From NCBI RefSeq assembly GCF_024172085.1, contig NZ_JAMZDZ010000001.1:2170001-2234000 (forward strand): DNA of 64,000 bases, given 5' to 3'. This document shows, in pieces, positions 9,583 through 17,724 of the stretch. Within the stretch, counting starts at the first letter, position 1. Every line of letters starts with the position of its first letter. This DNA is from Hamadaea flava (GTDB lineage: Bacteria > Actinomycetota > Actinomycetes > Mycobacteriales > Micromonosporaceae). The notes beneath the pieces are model-generated. The model did not search any database and was not told the origin of the DNA. It worked only from the letters and a program-made list of their open reading frames with translations. Both the position numbers and the translations under genes were made by a program.

Positions 9583-9752
9583 ACGGTTATCTGACCAGGT
9601 CCGCAACTACGCACGCGGCACCCAGGTCCGGTTCGGTCTCCACACGCCCCACGGAACACGACCCACGGAAGATGGTCGCCTGCCGGGTGTCTGCCAACGC
9701 CAGCCGCTGCACGGCCACGCTTCGCCGTTTGCGAGGTGACCGGGCGTGCTGA
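9579..9752 (+). CDS. Small ORF (57 aa) fitting exactly between two transporter genes
   Basis: An ATG at 9579 overlaps the stop of the fused ATPase (ATGA). The frame runs 57 codons to a TGA at 9750-9752, just past the GTG start of the next ABC ATPase. The product is basic, Arg/Thr/Ser/Ala-rich, with three Cys and no obvious domain or membrane segment. The stop-start geometry is the same as for its neighbours and suggests either a real small protein or a coupling ORF that carries ribosomes to the next gene. I recognise no family. Confidence 0.4.
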   Translation: MNGYLTRSATTHAAPRSGSVSTRPTEHDPRKMVACRVSANASRCTATLRRLRGDRAC

Positions 9753-10399
9753 CCCTCGACCAGGTGACCTTCGGCCACACCACCAAGCAGCTGCGGCAGG
9801 TGACCTTCACCCTGCCCGACGGCACGATGGCGTTGCTGAACGGCCCGGCCGGTGCCGGCAAATCGTTGCTGCTGTCCACGATCGCCGGCCACACCACCGT
9901 CGACGCGGGGACGATCACCATCGCCGGACGCGACGTCACCAGCTGGCAGACGGTGCGCCGAACCCAATTCGTCGCCTACGCACCGCAGCGACATCGGGTG
10001 TGGCCGACCATGACGGTCGCCGATCATCTGCATCTGGCCTGGCCGATGTCACGGGCTCGCCGCACGACCCGCGCCCACGTTCTAGATCTGTTCCCGCCGC
10101 TGGCCGATCGGCTACGACAGCCCGCCGAACTCCTGTCGACCACCGAGGCCCGAATGCTGACCCTGGCGGTCACCCTGCTACGCAACAAGCGTCTGCTGCT
10201 GCTCGACGAACCCTGCCACGGCCTCCCGCACGACATCGGCCAACGCCTCGCCGGGCACCTCCTGCGGCTGAAAGACCTCGGCACGACGATTCTGACCGTC
10301 GACTCCACCTGCACGCTGGACCGACCGACCGTCGTCCTCACCGCGGACAGCCAGACGATCACCATCGGCGAGCCTGCCACGGTCAGGGCCCGGCGATGA
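9746..10399 (+). CDS. ABC transporter ATPase subunit with degenerate signature
   Basis: A 217-residue ATPase with Walker A GPAGAGKS at residues 33-40 and Walker B LLLLDEP near 151. The LSGGQ signature is replaced by LSTTEARML, so signature-dependent hydrolysis may be altered. The GTG start at 9746 follows a GAGG sequence. It is a third nucleotide-binding domain in an operon that already has two in the fused LivG-LivF protein, and no third permease is obvious; the multi-domain protein that follows has only one membrane segment. It may be regulatory or serve another permease. Confidence 0.8.
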   Translation: MLTLDQVTFGHTTKQLRQVTFTLPDGTMALLNGPAGAGKSLLLSTIAGHTTVDAGTITIAGRDVTSWQTVRRTQFVAYAPQRHRVWPTMTVADHLHLAWPMSRARRTTRAHVLDLFPPLADRLRQPAELLSTTEARMLTLAVTLLRNKRLLLLDEPCHGLPHDIGQRLAGHLLRLKDLGTTILTVDSTCTLDRPTVVLTADSQTITIGEPATVRARR

Positions 10400-11505
10400 C
10401 AAGCCCTCCGGCAGCTGAGCTGTCTGACGCGCAGGTGATCCGCCGGGCGGCCGACCTGATCCGCCACTGGCACATCGGACAAGCCCACGTGCTGCTCGCC
10501 GCGACCATCCGCGACTGCGGCCCGCAGCTGCGACCGCTGCACCGTGCCACGATCGTGCGCCTGTTCGCCGACACCTGCCGCGAACTCGGCGACCTCAAAC
10601 TCGCCGTACCACTATTGCAGCAATGCCAGGGCCAGTTCGGCCCCAGCCATCCCGTAACCGTCCGGGCCGCCGTTACCGTCGCCGCCCTGCACTACGAGGT
10701 CGGCGACGACCATCACGCCGACCTCGCCCTCATACGCGTGCTGTCTGAGCCGGACGTCAGTCTGGTCGGGCCCCTCGCACGTGAAGCGATCCTCGCCGCC
10801 ACCTACCGCACCCTGATCGGCATCCGCCGCGGTGCCGACACCGTCACCCAACTCCAGCAGCGCCTCGACGAGTGCCGCATCGTGCTTGGCCCCCAAGACC
10901 CGCTCACGATCCGGCTGACCATCCACCTTGCCCACCTGTACGCCACATCCGGCCGAGCCGACAACGGGGCACGGCTCCTGCAGGACGTCCGCACCGAGGT
11001 CGTCACAGGGCACGGCGACGACCATCCACTCGTCGTCCACCTCACACAGGCCATCGACTCCTGGACGCCACAGCCCGCCCCGGCGTCTGCCGCCGCCACA
11101 CCTCGGGCGAGTCGGCGGCCAAGGAGTCCGATCATCGCTGCGGTACTCGCCGGCCTGCTTGCCCTGAGCGTGTGCGGCGTTGTGGCCGCCACCCACGGCA
11201 CGCCCGGCACAGCGCCGGTCGCCACCTGGAACAGCCCCACACCGACGGTGCCACCTGCGGTCGTCCACGTCGCCGTGCACGACCGCACCGTCACGATCAC
11301 CTTCACCTATCCCGCCAGCGAAGCAACCGCGACGTTGATCGTCACCGTCGGCGGGATCATCCGTCGCACCATCACACTCCCACCGACCGTCGACCGGCAG
11401 ACCCTCACCGGCATCGGACCCGGACAGGTCTGCGCCGCCGTCACCTGGAACTGCGGCGACACCATGCTCGCAACCGCCGCGGCCTGCTCCCGAGAGGCAT
11501 CATGA
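10396..11505 (+). CDS. TPR-like membrane protein with extracellular beta domain
   Basis: A 369-residue protein. Residues about 10-225 are helical repeats resembling the tetratricopeptide regions of actinobacterial signalling proteins (CRELGDLKLAVPLLQQCQ is one repeat). A single membrane helix lies near 243-265. The rest is a Thr/Val-rich beta domain that would be outside the cell and contains a Cys pair near the end. The ATG overlaps the previous stop (ATGA) and the stop overlaps the next ATG. It could link the cytoplasmic signalling complex to the exterior; no specific family is assigned. Confidence 0.65.
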   Translation: MTSPPAAELSDAQVIRRAADLIRHWHIGQAHVLLAATIRDCGPQLRPLHRATIVRLFADTCRELGDLKLAVPLLQQCQGQFGPSHPVTVRAAVTVAALHYEVGDDHHADLALIRVLSEPDVSLVGPLAREAILAATYRTLIGIRRGADTVTQLQQRLDECRIVLGPQDPLTIRLTIHLAHLYATSGRADNGARLLQDVRTEVVTGHGDDHPLVVHLTQAIDSWTPQPAPASAAATPRASRRPRSPIIAAVLAGLLALSVCGVVAATHGTPGTAPVATWNSPTPTVPPAVVHVAVHDRTVTITFTYPASEATATLIVTVGGIIRRTITLPPTVDRQTLTGIGPGQVCAAVTWNCGDTMLATAAACSREAS

Positions 11506-12238
11506 CCAGCAATACCTCACCCTTCGACGATCTGGACAGCCGGCTGGCACGGCTGGCCGCCGAACGCGACATCGCCCTCGCCCGGCTCATCGAAGCTGCC
11601 TGCGACAACGGAATCGGCGCACTGCTACAGATTGGCTCGCTCGGCCGCGGCCACGGCGACGCCTTCTCCGACCTCGACCTCGTCGCCACACCTACCGCCG
11701 CCTACACCGGCCGTGACGTGTGCGCCGCCGCGTTCGGCGACCGGATCCTCACCACGATCACCGTCCCCCGAAACACGCCCATCGGCGGCGACTACCAAGC
11801 CGTCTGCCTCGAAACAGTCGACGGCGTCCTCTGGATCGACTTCTACACGTTTCCACCAGCAGCGATGTCGATCCCTGCGGATACGAGCGTGGTGTTCGAC
11901 CACCTCGGCCTGCGGCACGCCGGGCGGACCTGGGAACAACTACTGGCCGCGCACTCCGACGCGACCCAGCCCGCCCATCCGACGGCCGGCACGACCACAT
12001 TGCTGCGCGTCGCGGTCGCCGCCAAATACTTCGCCCGCGGCGACCACGCCCGGATGGCTGACAAGCTTCCGCCCGCCGGACCTGGGGCGGCAGGCCAGGC
12101 GCCCGCACGTCTATATGAGGCCCTCGCGTCAGTCGACGAACCACGGCTTGCGGCCGCGGTCACCGCGACCCGCCGGCTGGTAGACTCGCCGCGGCACACG
12201 CGTTGCGGAACACGCTCCCGCCGAGGAGCCAGCAATGA
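11502..12238 (+). CDS. Nucleotidyltransferase-fold protein, probably frameshifted near its 3' end
   Basis: The frame starting at ATG 11502 (overlapping the previous stop) encodes a nucleotidyltransferase fold: GSLGRGHGDAFSDLDL near residues 44-59 gives the GS...DxD metal-binding motif of the pol-beta superfamily, as in aminoglycoside or small-RNA-type nucleotidyltransferases. As sequenced, the frame does not stop until 12872, running out of frame through the next gene. A single missing base at about 12176-12190 would switch to a frame reading LAAAHALRNTLPPRSQQ and ending at TGA 12236-12238, which overlaps the next ATG exactly as all neighbouring genes do. I therefore give 12238 as the true end (about 245 aa). 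Confidence 0.7.
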
Positions 12239-13185
12239 CCCCGGCAAGCCGGCGCAGGCCGGCGATCGTCAGTGCACCATGGCACTACCGGCATATTCGG
12301 CGCACGATCGCCCGCCGCACCGCCGCATCGTTGGCACTGGGTGTACTGCTGTCCACGCTCGTCAGCGGCTCAGCCACACCGCATTCAGCCGACCGGCCGG
12401 AGACCTACGCCGTCCCCGCAACCGGGGCGGTTCAATATCCGAAGCCGACCGTGACGCACCTGCACTACCGGCACTGGCAACTCGATATGAAACACCCCCA
12501 CGGCCTGGTCATGTCCGACGTGCAACTGTGGTGGAACATCGACGGCACCGCGCTCATCCAACGCTGCGACGTGGTCGAGGATCCCAAAAGCACCCGCATC
12601 AGCCAACCATTGACCGTTCGCGGCCCCTGCGCCGACACCTGGCACCTGACCGCCGGCATGTATCGGCCACGAATGCCGCATCCGCTACCGGATTCCATCG
12701 CCGCGCTGCGCACCTGGCTGACCGAGATCGGCGACGGCAACAGCGACCACGCGACAATCGCCGCGATCATGGCGATGCTCCGCGAGCACCACCTCAACCA
12801 GCAGCAACAAGCCGCGGTGCTGACCATCCTGGCCGACATGCCCGGCATCAAATACCGAGGCACCACCACTGACCGCGCCGGCCGCACCGGTATGGCGTTC
12901 AGCCTCGACAGCACCCTGACCGACGGCAGCACGATCACCGACCTGCTGATCGTCGACCCGGACGACGGCAGCATTCTCGGCTACGACAAGGTCCTGACCA
13001 CCCCGGCTCCCGGCAGCCGGCTCGATCCGATCACCGTCATCGAAACCCTCGTCATCGTCGAATCAGCCATGACGTCCGTCATCCCCGGCCACCGAAGCGA
13101 TGTCGTGCATCCAGCAGTCATGCACCGCCGCCAGCTCACCCTAGTCGGCCACAACCGCACAATCATCGACGCCAATCAGTGTTGA
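12235..13185 (+). CDS. Membrane-anchored CU044_5270-like protein
   Basis: A 316-residue protein with a basic N-terminus, a membrane segment near residues 28-46 and an extracytoplasmic domain ending in a strand LLIVDPDDGSILGYDKVLTT, which resembles the DPxTGxLLA element of CU044_5270-family actinobacterial proteins. CCGAGGAG precedes the ATG. Its molecular role is unknown. A related arrangement is seen in the protein at 19583-20566, so the two operons may share a building block. Confidence 0.7.
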   Translation: MTPASRRRPAIVSAPWHYRHIRRTIARRTAASLALGVLLSTLVSGSATPHSADRPETYAVPATGAVQYPKPTVTHLHYRHWQLDMKHPHGLVMSDVQLWWNIDGTALIQRCDVVEDPKSTRISQPLTVRGPCADTWHLTAGMYRPRMPHPLPDSIAALRTWLTEIGDGNSDHATIAAIMAMLREHHLNQQQQAAVLTILADMPGIKYRGTTTDRAGRTGMAFSLDSTLTDGSTITDLLIVDPDDGSILGYDKVLTTPAPGSRLDPITVIETLVIVESAMTSVIPGHRSDVVHPAVMHRRQLTLVGHNRTIIDANQC

Positions 13186-13227
13186 CGTGTCCGCATGACC
13201 GACCTCGGACAGCACAGGAGGAACCCG

Positions 13228-13521
13228 GTGAATGATGCTATGAACATGGTCCGCGTCCAGGTCGGGCTGCTGTTCTTGTTTCTCGGCAGTATGCCGATCC
13301 TCATGCACGTCGTCCGGATCGCACAGGACGGCTTGCCTGCATCGCTTCCCACAACGATCTTCATCGCGGCCACCGTCCTTGGGGTGGCAGGGGCGGCCGT
13401 CACCGCGCTCGGCATGCTGCCGGCCGTCAGCGCGGCGGGTTGGCGGCGGGTCTGGCTCGGCGGCGGCATGCAGATCCTGGCCTGCATCGCCCTTCTAGTT
13501 CTATACGCAAACATCGCATGA
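13228..13521 (+). CDS. Small integral membrane protein
   Basis: A 97-residue protein with three hydrophobic helices (starting VQVGLLFLFLGSMPIL, then TIFIAATVLGVAGAAV, then MQILACIALLVLYA). The GTG at 13228 is preceded by AGGAGG at ideal spacing. It lies 42 bp after the preceding gene and is the last gene of the plus-strand operon. No family recognised. Confidence 0.65.
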   Translation: MNDAMNMVRVQVGLLFLFLGSMPILMHVVRIAQDGLPASLPTTIFIAATVLGVAGAAVTALGMLPAVSAAGWRRVWLGGGMQILACIALLVLYANIA

Positions 13522-13670
13522 GGGCAGGACGGACTTCCGTGTGCACACGTCGGCCCGGGAAAGTTCGGTAGGCGGCTCGACCGGAGGGCCAGCGATGCGC
13601 ACACCTGCCGGAGCTACCTCGCCGCTTAGGTGCCGGAGGAGGCGGCAGATGGGACTTTGCGGCTGCCCAT

Positions 13671-14135
13671 TCAGGTCACCCCATAGATCGCGTCTAGTAC
13701 GTGTCGCACCACCTTTGCGATGCGCATCGGATGGGTCGGCGCCGGTACTGCTTGGTTCAACGCGGAGTTGATTCGTGCCCAGAAGGCATCGTCATCGAGG
13801 TCGGACGGGAGCCTCAGGAACCAGCGGTAGCCGCGTGGCCGCGGCGGCGCAACGGCATCGTGCAGATAGCTGTCGACGTCTTCATCGAGGGCGTCTTGCT
13901 CGGTCTGGCTTCGCCGCTCGCGCCATTGCGATTCATCTGTCGCGGCAACGGTCCGCACCTTAGTGTGGTGCTCTTGATTGTCGGGAAAGCGTAACACCTG
14001 GTCCGGTGGCGCCAGCCATGCGATCAGCGCTCCCCATCCTGATTCTGGAAGCTCGATGATGTGAGGCCGGCCGGTGGGGTCGGTGTCACACCGGCCGATC
14101 TGTTCCCAATGTGAGGACGGTTCGGAGGTCGCCAT
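13671..14135 (-). CDS. Hypothetical 154-aa protein, paralogue of the gene at 32794-33258
   Basis: Soluble acidic protein of 154 residues. It shares long conserved blocks with the protein encoded at 32794-33258: an N-terminal IELP(D/E)SGWGA(L/I)IAWL segment, a middle ERRSQ(T/A)EQDALD segment and a C-terminal PPRPRGYRWFLRLP block followed by AFWAR. Both are 154 residues long. No domain is recognised; the Trp/Arg-rich C-terminal block may be a binding surface. It lies downstream of two further minus-strand genes. Confidence 0.7.
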   Translation of the reverse strand: MATSEPSSHWEQIGRCDTDPTGRPHIIELPESGWGALIAWLAPPDQVLRFPDNQEHHTKVRTVAATDESQWRERRSQTEQDALDEDVDSYLHDAVAPPRPRGYRWFLRLPSDLDDDAFWARINSALNQAVPAPTHPMRIAKVVRHVLDAIYGVT

Positions 14136-14244
14136 CGTGCGCTACTTCCATGAGACCGGCTGCGGCAGGTCCCCCGGCTACTGCCGGTGGCATAACGATG
14201 CAAAGAGGCCGGCTCCCCCACAGTGGAGCCGAGCCCTTTGCGTT

Positions 14245-14574
14245 TCAGGCCGGCTCTGTGCGAACCGGCATCGCGACCGTGGAGAAGATCTCTACGTCGT
14301 CTACCTCGATGCGGACGGTGAGTACGTCCGGCGACTCCGGCGGGTCCTGGAACTGGCCCACATAGATGCTGTCGGACTTTCCGCCGGACCGGGAACCGCT
14401 ATGGAACTCCAGTGGCCGCCCCGCTGCGGGCGTGACGGTCATCGCCCACAGACCAGACGAGGCTTCGGCCAGGCCGCCAGGACCGGCAATGAGGACGTAG
14501 AGCCTGGCGCCACGCGGAACGCACACAAGCAGCTTGTACTGATCGGACGTATCCGCCTCGGCGATCCACATCAT
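14245..14574 (-). CDS. Hypothetical 109-aa beta-rich protein
   Basis: A 109-residue protein with alternating hydrophobic strands (YKLLVCVPRGARLYVLIAGP) that looks like a beta-sandwich. It has no signal peptide and starts three bases after the stop of the secreted protein gene upstream, so the two are probably translated together. No family recognised. Confidence 0.55.
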   Translation of the reverse strand: MMWIAEADTSDQYKLLVCVPRGARLYVLIAGPGGLAEASSGLWAMTVTPAAGRPLEFHSGSRSGGKSDSIYVGQFQDPPESPDVLTVRIEVDDVEIFSTVAMPVRTEPA

Positions 14575-14577
14575 GCG

Positions 14578-15084
14578 TCAAACCATATCTGAGCAGCCAA
14601 GCGTCTTCACGGGTCCGTACGCGGGGTACGGAGGTAGCTCGCCGCCCAGGAGGACCGCCGTCGCCCAGACCTTCACGTACCACCGACCGGAGGTCTTCAC
14701 CAGGCATTTTCCGCTTCCGGAGGCGATGAGATTCGTGGCTACACCGGAGTTGTACGCCTGGCCCTGGTATTCCTCGGTCTGGTGGTCGCCGACGCCGACG
14801 ATGGTCCAGATCTCGATCCTGATCGACAGCGTATCGGTGTGGTTGCAGATGGTCTTGGCACCGTACTGGACCGAGTTGTTGCTCGCCGAGTACAGCGGGT
14901 CCGGAGCAGCCTCGCCCTCGCACCAGAGGCTTTCCGTAGATGCGCCGCCCTTGGCGGAAGTCGTCCCGTATTGCAACGGCGCCGTCGGGTCGGTCGGAGC
15001 CGAAGCGGCACTGGCGGGTGTGCCAATTGCGACCAGAGCCAGAGCTACCGCGATGATCGTGCTGCGTTTCATGGCAATCCTCAT
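14578..15084 (-). CDS. Secreted protein of unknown function
   Basis: A 168-residue protein with a clear signal peptide (MKRSTIIAVALALVAIGTPA, cleavage after an ASA motif). The mature part contains four Cys residues that could form two disulfides, and ends GCSDMV. GGGGAGG lies six bases before the ATG at 15084; other in-frame ATGs at 15090 and 15072 are less well spaced. It heads a three-gene minus-strand operon and is transcribed divergently from the hydrolase region. Confidence 0.65.
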   Translation of the reverse strand: MRIAMKRSTIIAVALALVAIGTPASAASAPTDPTAPLQYGTTSAKGGASTESLWCEGEAAPDPLYSASNNSVQYGAKTICNHTDTLSIRIEIWTIVGVGDHQTEEYQGQAYNSGVATNLIASGSGKCLVKTSGRWYVKVWATAVLLGGELPPYPAYGPVKTLGCSDMV

Positions 15085-15194
15085 TGCCATCCTCCCCTGT
15101 GGTTTGGACACGGGGACAGTGCCGCCCTCCGTGGCATTGTCATGCGAGTTGAAACGAGAGAATTACATGTCTCGAACCCTCGCGACAAGGGGAA

Positions 15195-15264
15195 CTCGTA
15201 AGTCTCCCAACAAGTCTCCTGGCAAGTCGCCGTTCCGGCTGCTCTGGATCGTCCCGCACTGTAG
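15195..15264 (+). repeat. Upstream element A with 12-bp direct repeats
   Basis: Three direct repeats of AAGTCTCC (third copy AAGTCGCC) occur at 12-bp spacing, followed by a segment that is also present at 16527-16592 (about 70% identity over 60 bases by eye). It ends about 58 bp before the hydrolase start. It could be an operator array or the end of a short coding sequence, since the repeats also read K-S-P-x. Confidence 0.45.
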
Positions 15265-15321
15265 GCATCAAACGAATACGGGATCAGCGCCGCGCGTCGC
15301 CGGCGGCCGTGTGCCGATTCG

Positions 15322-16218
15322 GTGCCTGTCGACTCGGGGTGGTTCATGCGGCATGTTGAGTACGGCGGCCCGGCCGGTGTCCCGCGGATGGTGTACGTGC
15401 ACGGCTTGGGCGGCAGCCACGCCGACTGGTCAGACCTGGCTCCGATCTTGCGGCCACTGGTGGGGGGACTCGCCGTCGATCTACCTGGGTTCGGTGGGAC
15501 TCCCACTGACAGACGTGCTACCGGCGTCGCGGGCAACGCCGACGCCTTGACGCGATTCCTGCAGAACATCGTCGGCGAGCCGAGCATCCTCATCGGAACA
15601 TCGATGGGCGCCCTGATCGCAGCCTCGACCGCGGCGCAGGCCCCCGACATGGTCATAGGCCTCGCACTCGTCAGCCCGCCGCTGCCCGCATCGGCACCGT
15701 GGCGCACCCACACAGACGTACGCAGGGCCGCTTTCGCCGGAGCCGTCCCCGGCATCGGCGAATACCTGCTGCGTCGCCGCCGCGCGAAGCTTTCGGCCCG
15801 ACAGCGGGTCATGCAGATGCTGCAGCGTAGCTGCGCCGATCCCACACGTATCAACCCGACCACTCTCGCGGCGCTGATCTCGGCCGAGGAGAAGATGAGC
15901 CTTCGACCGGCGGCGGACTACCTCAGGGCCGCTCGATCGATCGCGCTCGCCGTCGCCTGCAAGCGCGCCTACTGGGCACGGATGCGCACACTCGCCATGC
16001 CGGTGCTGCTCGTCCACGGCATCCACGATCAGCTCGTGCCGATCGCCGACGCCCGATCTGCAGCCCGGCGCCTGCCGACCTGGCGCTATGAGGAACTCGA
16101 CTGCAGGCACATCGCGCACCTGGAGTTACCGAACAAGCTCGCCGAAATCTTGACGGTCTGGACCACAGCGGTCACGAATCCTGGATCAGACCTGTACCGG
16201 GACCATCAAGCGGGCTGA
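15322..16218 (+). CDS. Alpha/beta-hydrolase fold protein
   Basis: A 298-residue hydrolase with oxyanion-hole loop VHGLGGSH near residue 26, nucleophile elbow GTSMG near 92-96, acid loop GIHDQLVP near 236 and catalytic-His loop CRHIAHLE near 263. This is a complete Ser-Asp-His triad arrangement as in esterases, haloperoxidases and C-C hydrolases. GTG 15322 is used; an in-frame ATG at 15346 is the alternative. It stands alone, downstream of repeat element A, and the substrate cannot be told from sequence. Confidence 0.85.
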   Translation: MPVDSGWFMRHVEYGGPAGVPRMVYVHGLGGSHADWSDLAPILRPLVGGLAVDLPGFGGTPTDRRATGVAGNADALTRFLQNIVGEPSILIGTSMGALIAASTAAQAPDMVIGLALVSPPLPASAPWRTHTDVRRAAFAGAVPGIGEYLLRRRRAKLSARQRVMQMLQRSCADPTRINPTTLAALISAEEKMSLRPAADYLRAARSIALAVACKRAYWARMRTLAMPVLLVHGIHDQLVPIADARSAARRLPTWRYEELDCRHIAHLELPNKLAEILTVWTTAVTNPGSDLYRDHQAG

Positions 16219-16666
16219 TCCGTTGCCGCCGCACCGCTCGAAGCGACTCCGGCAACGACGCCGCATCGGCCATCGAGACCCCGCGTCTCAGCTGGCGCCT
16301 CGTGTCAGCATGCGCGACGCCAGTGGCAGCTGCCGACCGTCACACGCTACGGGTGTGCCTGCCTCACCGATGACAGTCGGGCCGGGCGTTGGACCACCAG
16401 TACGGGCTCGCTGGAGCGTGAGGAGCCACGCACTCGCACTGGCAGACGTGTGCGCAGACCACATCAACGAACACGGCACTTTCAGACGGCACCGCCGTGA
16501 CCAGCACAGCCGTCCGGCCTCCACAAGGCTCGACAAGTCTCCCGCTAAGTCGGCGTTCCGCCGTTGCTGGACAGTCCGGCACGGTGGGATGTCGCCGATA
16601 TTCCCACTGATCGCGGATGTGGGATCTGGAGATCGCTCGACCTTAGTCACATCGGAGAGGAGCGCT
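16219..16666. other. 448-bp intergenic region with repeat element B
   Basis: No convincing gene lies here. The frame open on the plus strand from 16223 has Arg/His-rich, non-coding-like composition until the GTG at 16667. The region holds the second copy of the repeat element (16527-16592) and is the likely promoter region of the kinase/Nudix operon. Confidence 0.5.
16527..16592 (+). repeat. Upstream element B with AAGTCTCC repeats
   Basis: Second copy of the element described at 15195-15264: AAGTCTCC and AAGTCGGC at 12-bp spacing preceded by a weaker AAGGCTCG. It shares GTTCCG, CTGGA, GTCC, GCAC and GG at matching positions. It ends about 75 bp before the small ORF that heads the kinase/Nudix operon, so both copies lie at similar distances upstream of plus-strand genes. 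Confidence 0.45.
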
Positions 16667-16867
16667 GTGACTGCCACTGTGTCCCCGTCGTCCACCGCCA
16701 GCGCCTTCACCGTTGCGGAAAAGACGTCGACTCTGACGGGCCAACAGTCAGCCGATAACTGTCATGCCAAGCAGATCTTCGTCACCGACCCCCGTTGGCA
16801 GGTCGACCATGGCAGCCACGATCAGCTAACGGCCGCAGGCGACGAGAGGGTGGGCCGAGCCTCATGA
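16667..16867 (+). CDS. Small ORF (66 aa) coupled to a phosphotransferase-like kinase
   Basis: GTG 16667 follows a strong ribosome site GAGAGGAG at 16655-16662. The frame ends at TGA 16865-16867, overlapping the ATG of the kinase gene (ATGA). The product is Ser/Thr/Ala-rich in its first half and has one Cys and a HDQLTAAGDERVG end. It has no membrane segment. The ribosome site and coupling argue that it is translated. It could be a small regulatory protein or a peptide substrate of the downstream enzymes; neither is shown. Confidence 0.5.
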   Translation: MTATVSPSSTASAFTVAEKTSTLTGQQSADNCHAKQIFVTDPRWQVDHGSHDQLTAAGDERVGRAS

Positions 16868-17724
16868 TCGCTCCTGCCGAACTCCACGCGCTGCTGACGG
16901 CGCGCGGGCTGACGGTGGTCCGTGTGCTGCGCGACACCAGCAACGGCCGAACTCTGGCTGTACAGGATTCCGACGGCCTCATCACGGTGCTCAAGGTCCG
17001 TTCGGGCGGTGACCCGCAGGCTGCCGCTCGGCACGCCATCGAACTGGTCGTCTACCGGGCGCTGCACACCGTCATCCCCACCGGCTGGCACGTCCCCACG
17101 CTCCTTGCCTCCGACGAGACCACGCTCACCGTGCAGTACCTGCCCGGCGCGCCGTTGGGTGAGGATCGCTATCCAGGGCCGATCAGCGACCATCGCATCG
17201 AGCAGGCCCTCGGCGCGCTGACCTCGATGCATCAGTGGCAGCCTCCCAGCAATTCGGTGCCGACCTGGCCGTGCACCCGCGTCTACGGACTGCATGCCGG
17301 CCCGAACCGCGCCGGTGTCCTCACCGAGACCGACGTGGCGTTGTTCCGGCCGTTGTGGCTGCGGGTGTGGGCTCGCATCGAACACGGTGATCCGCTGCCG
17401 GGCAACCTGCTGTGCGCCGACAGCAGTATCGCGGTGATCGACTTCGAGCACACCGGGTGGCAGCCCGCCGGAACCGATTGGGCGCTGATGGACTTGCTGT
17501 GGTCGCCTGGTAACCCGTGGCTGCGCCCCCACCTGGCTGGACTGGCTTTGGCCGAAGGCTGTGCGCCCGGGTACGCGCTGTCGCTGCTGCTGTACGCGGC
17601 GCATGAGATCCACCTGCACGACACGGTGTTCCCGCCCGCCGACGAGCAGCGGCGGACCGTGTTGGCGAGCAATCTCGCTTACGCCCGCGGCATGGCCACT
17701 GTCGCTGTTGGGGAGCTGTCGTGA
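16864..17724 (+). CDS. Aminoglycoside-phosphotransferase-fold protein 1
   Basis: A 286-residue protein of the APH/choline-kinase-like superfamily. The catalytic loop HGDPLPGN is near residue 178 and the metal-binding IDFEH near 192. A Lys in ITVLKVRSGG near residue 43 would be the ATP-binding lysine. It probably phosphorylates a small molecule. The ATG overlaps the stop of the 66-aa ORF and the stop overlaps the GTG of the next kinase. It is the first of three APH-fold proteins in this operon. Confidence 0.85.
   Translation: MIAPAELHALLTARGLTVVRVLRDTSNGRTLAVQDSDGLITVLKVRSGGDPQAAARHAIELVVYRALHTVIPTGWHVPTLLASDETTLTVQYLPGAPLGEDRYPGPISDHRIEQALGALTSMHQWQPPSNSVPTWPCTRVYGLHAGPNRAGVLTETDVALFRPLWLRVWARIEHGDPLPGNLLCADSSIAVIDFEHTGWQPAGTDWALMDLLWSPGNPWLRPHLAGLALAEGCAPGYALSLLLYAAHEIHLHDTVFPPADEQRRTVLASNLAYARGMATVAVGELS

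Noticed and set aside
11632-12183. Alternative plus-strand frame inside the nucleotidyltransferase gene
   Set aside because: It is Arg/Pro/Ser-rich and lacks the GS...DxD motif, which lies in the 11502 frame; it is a shadow frame.
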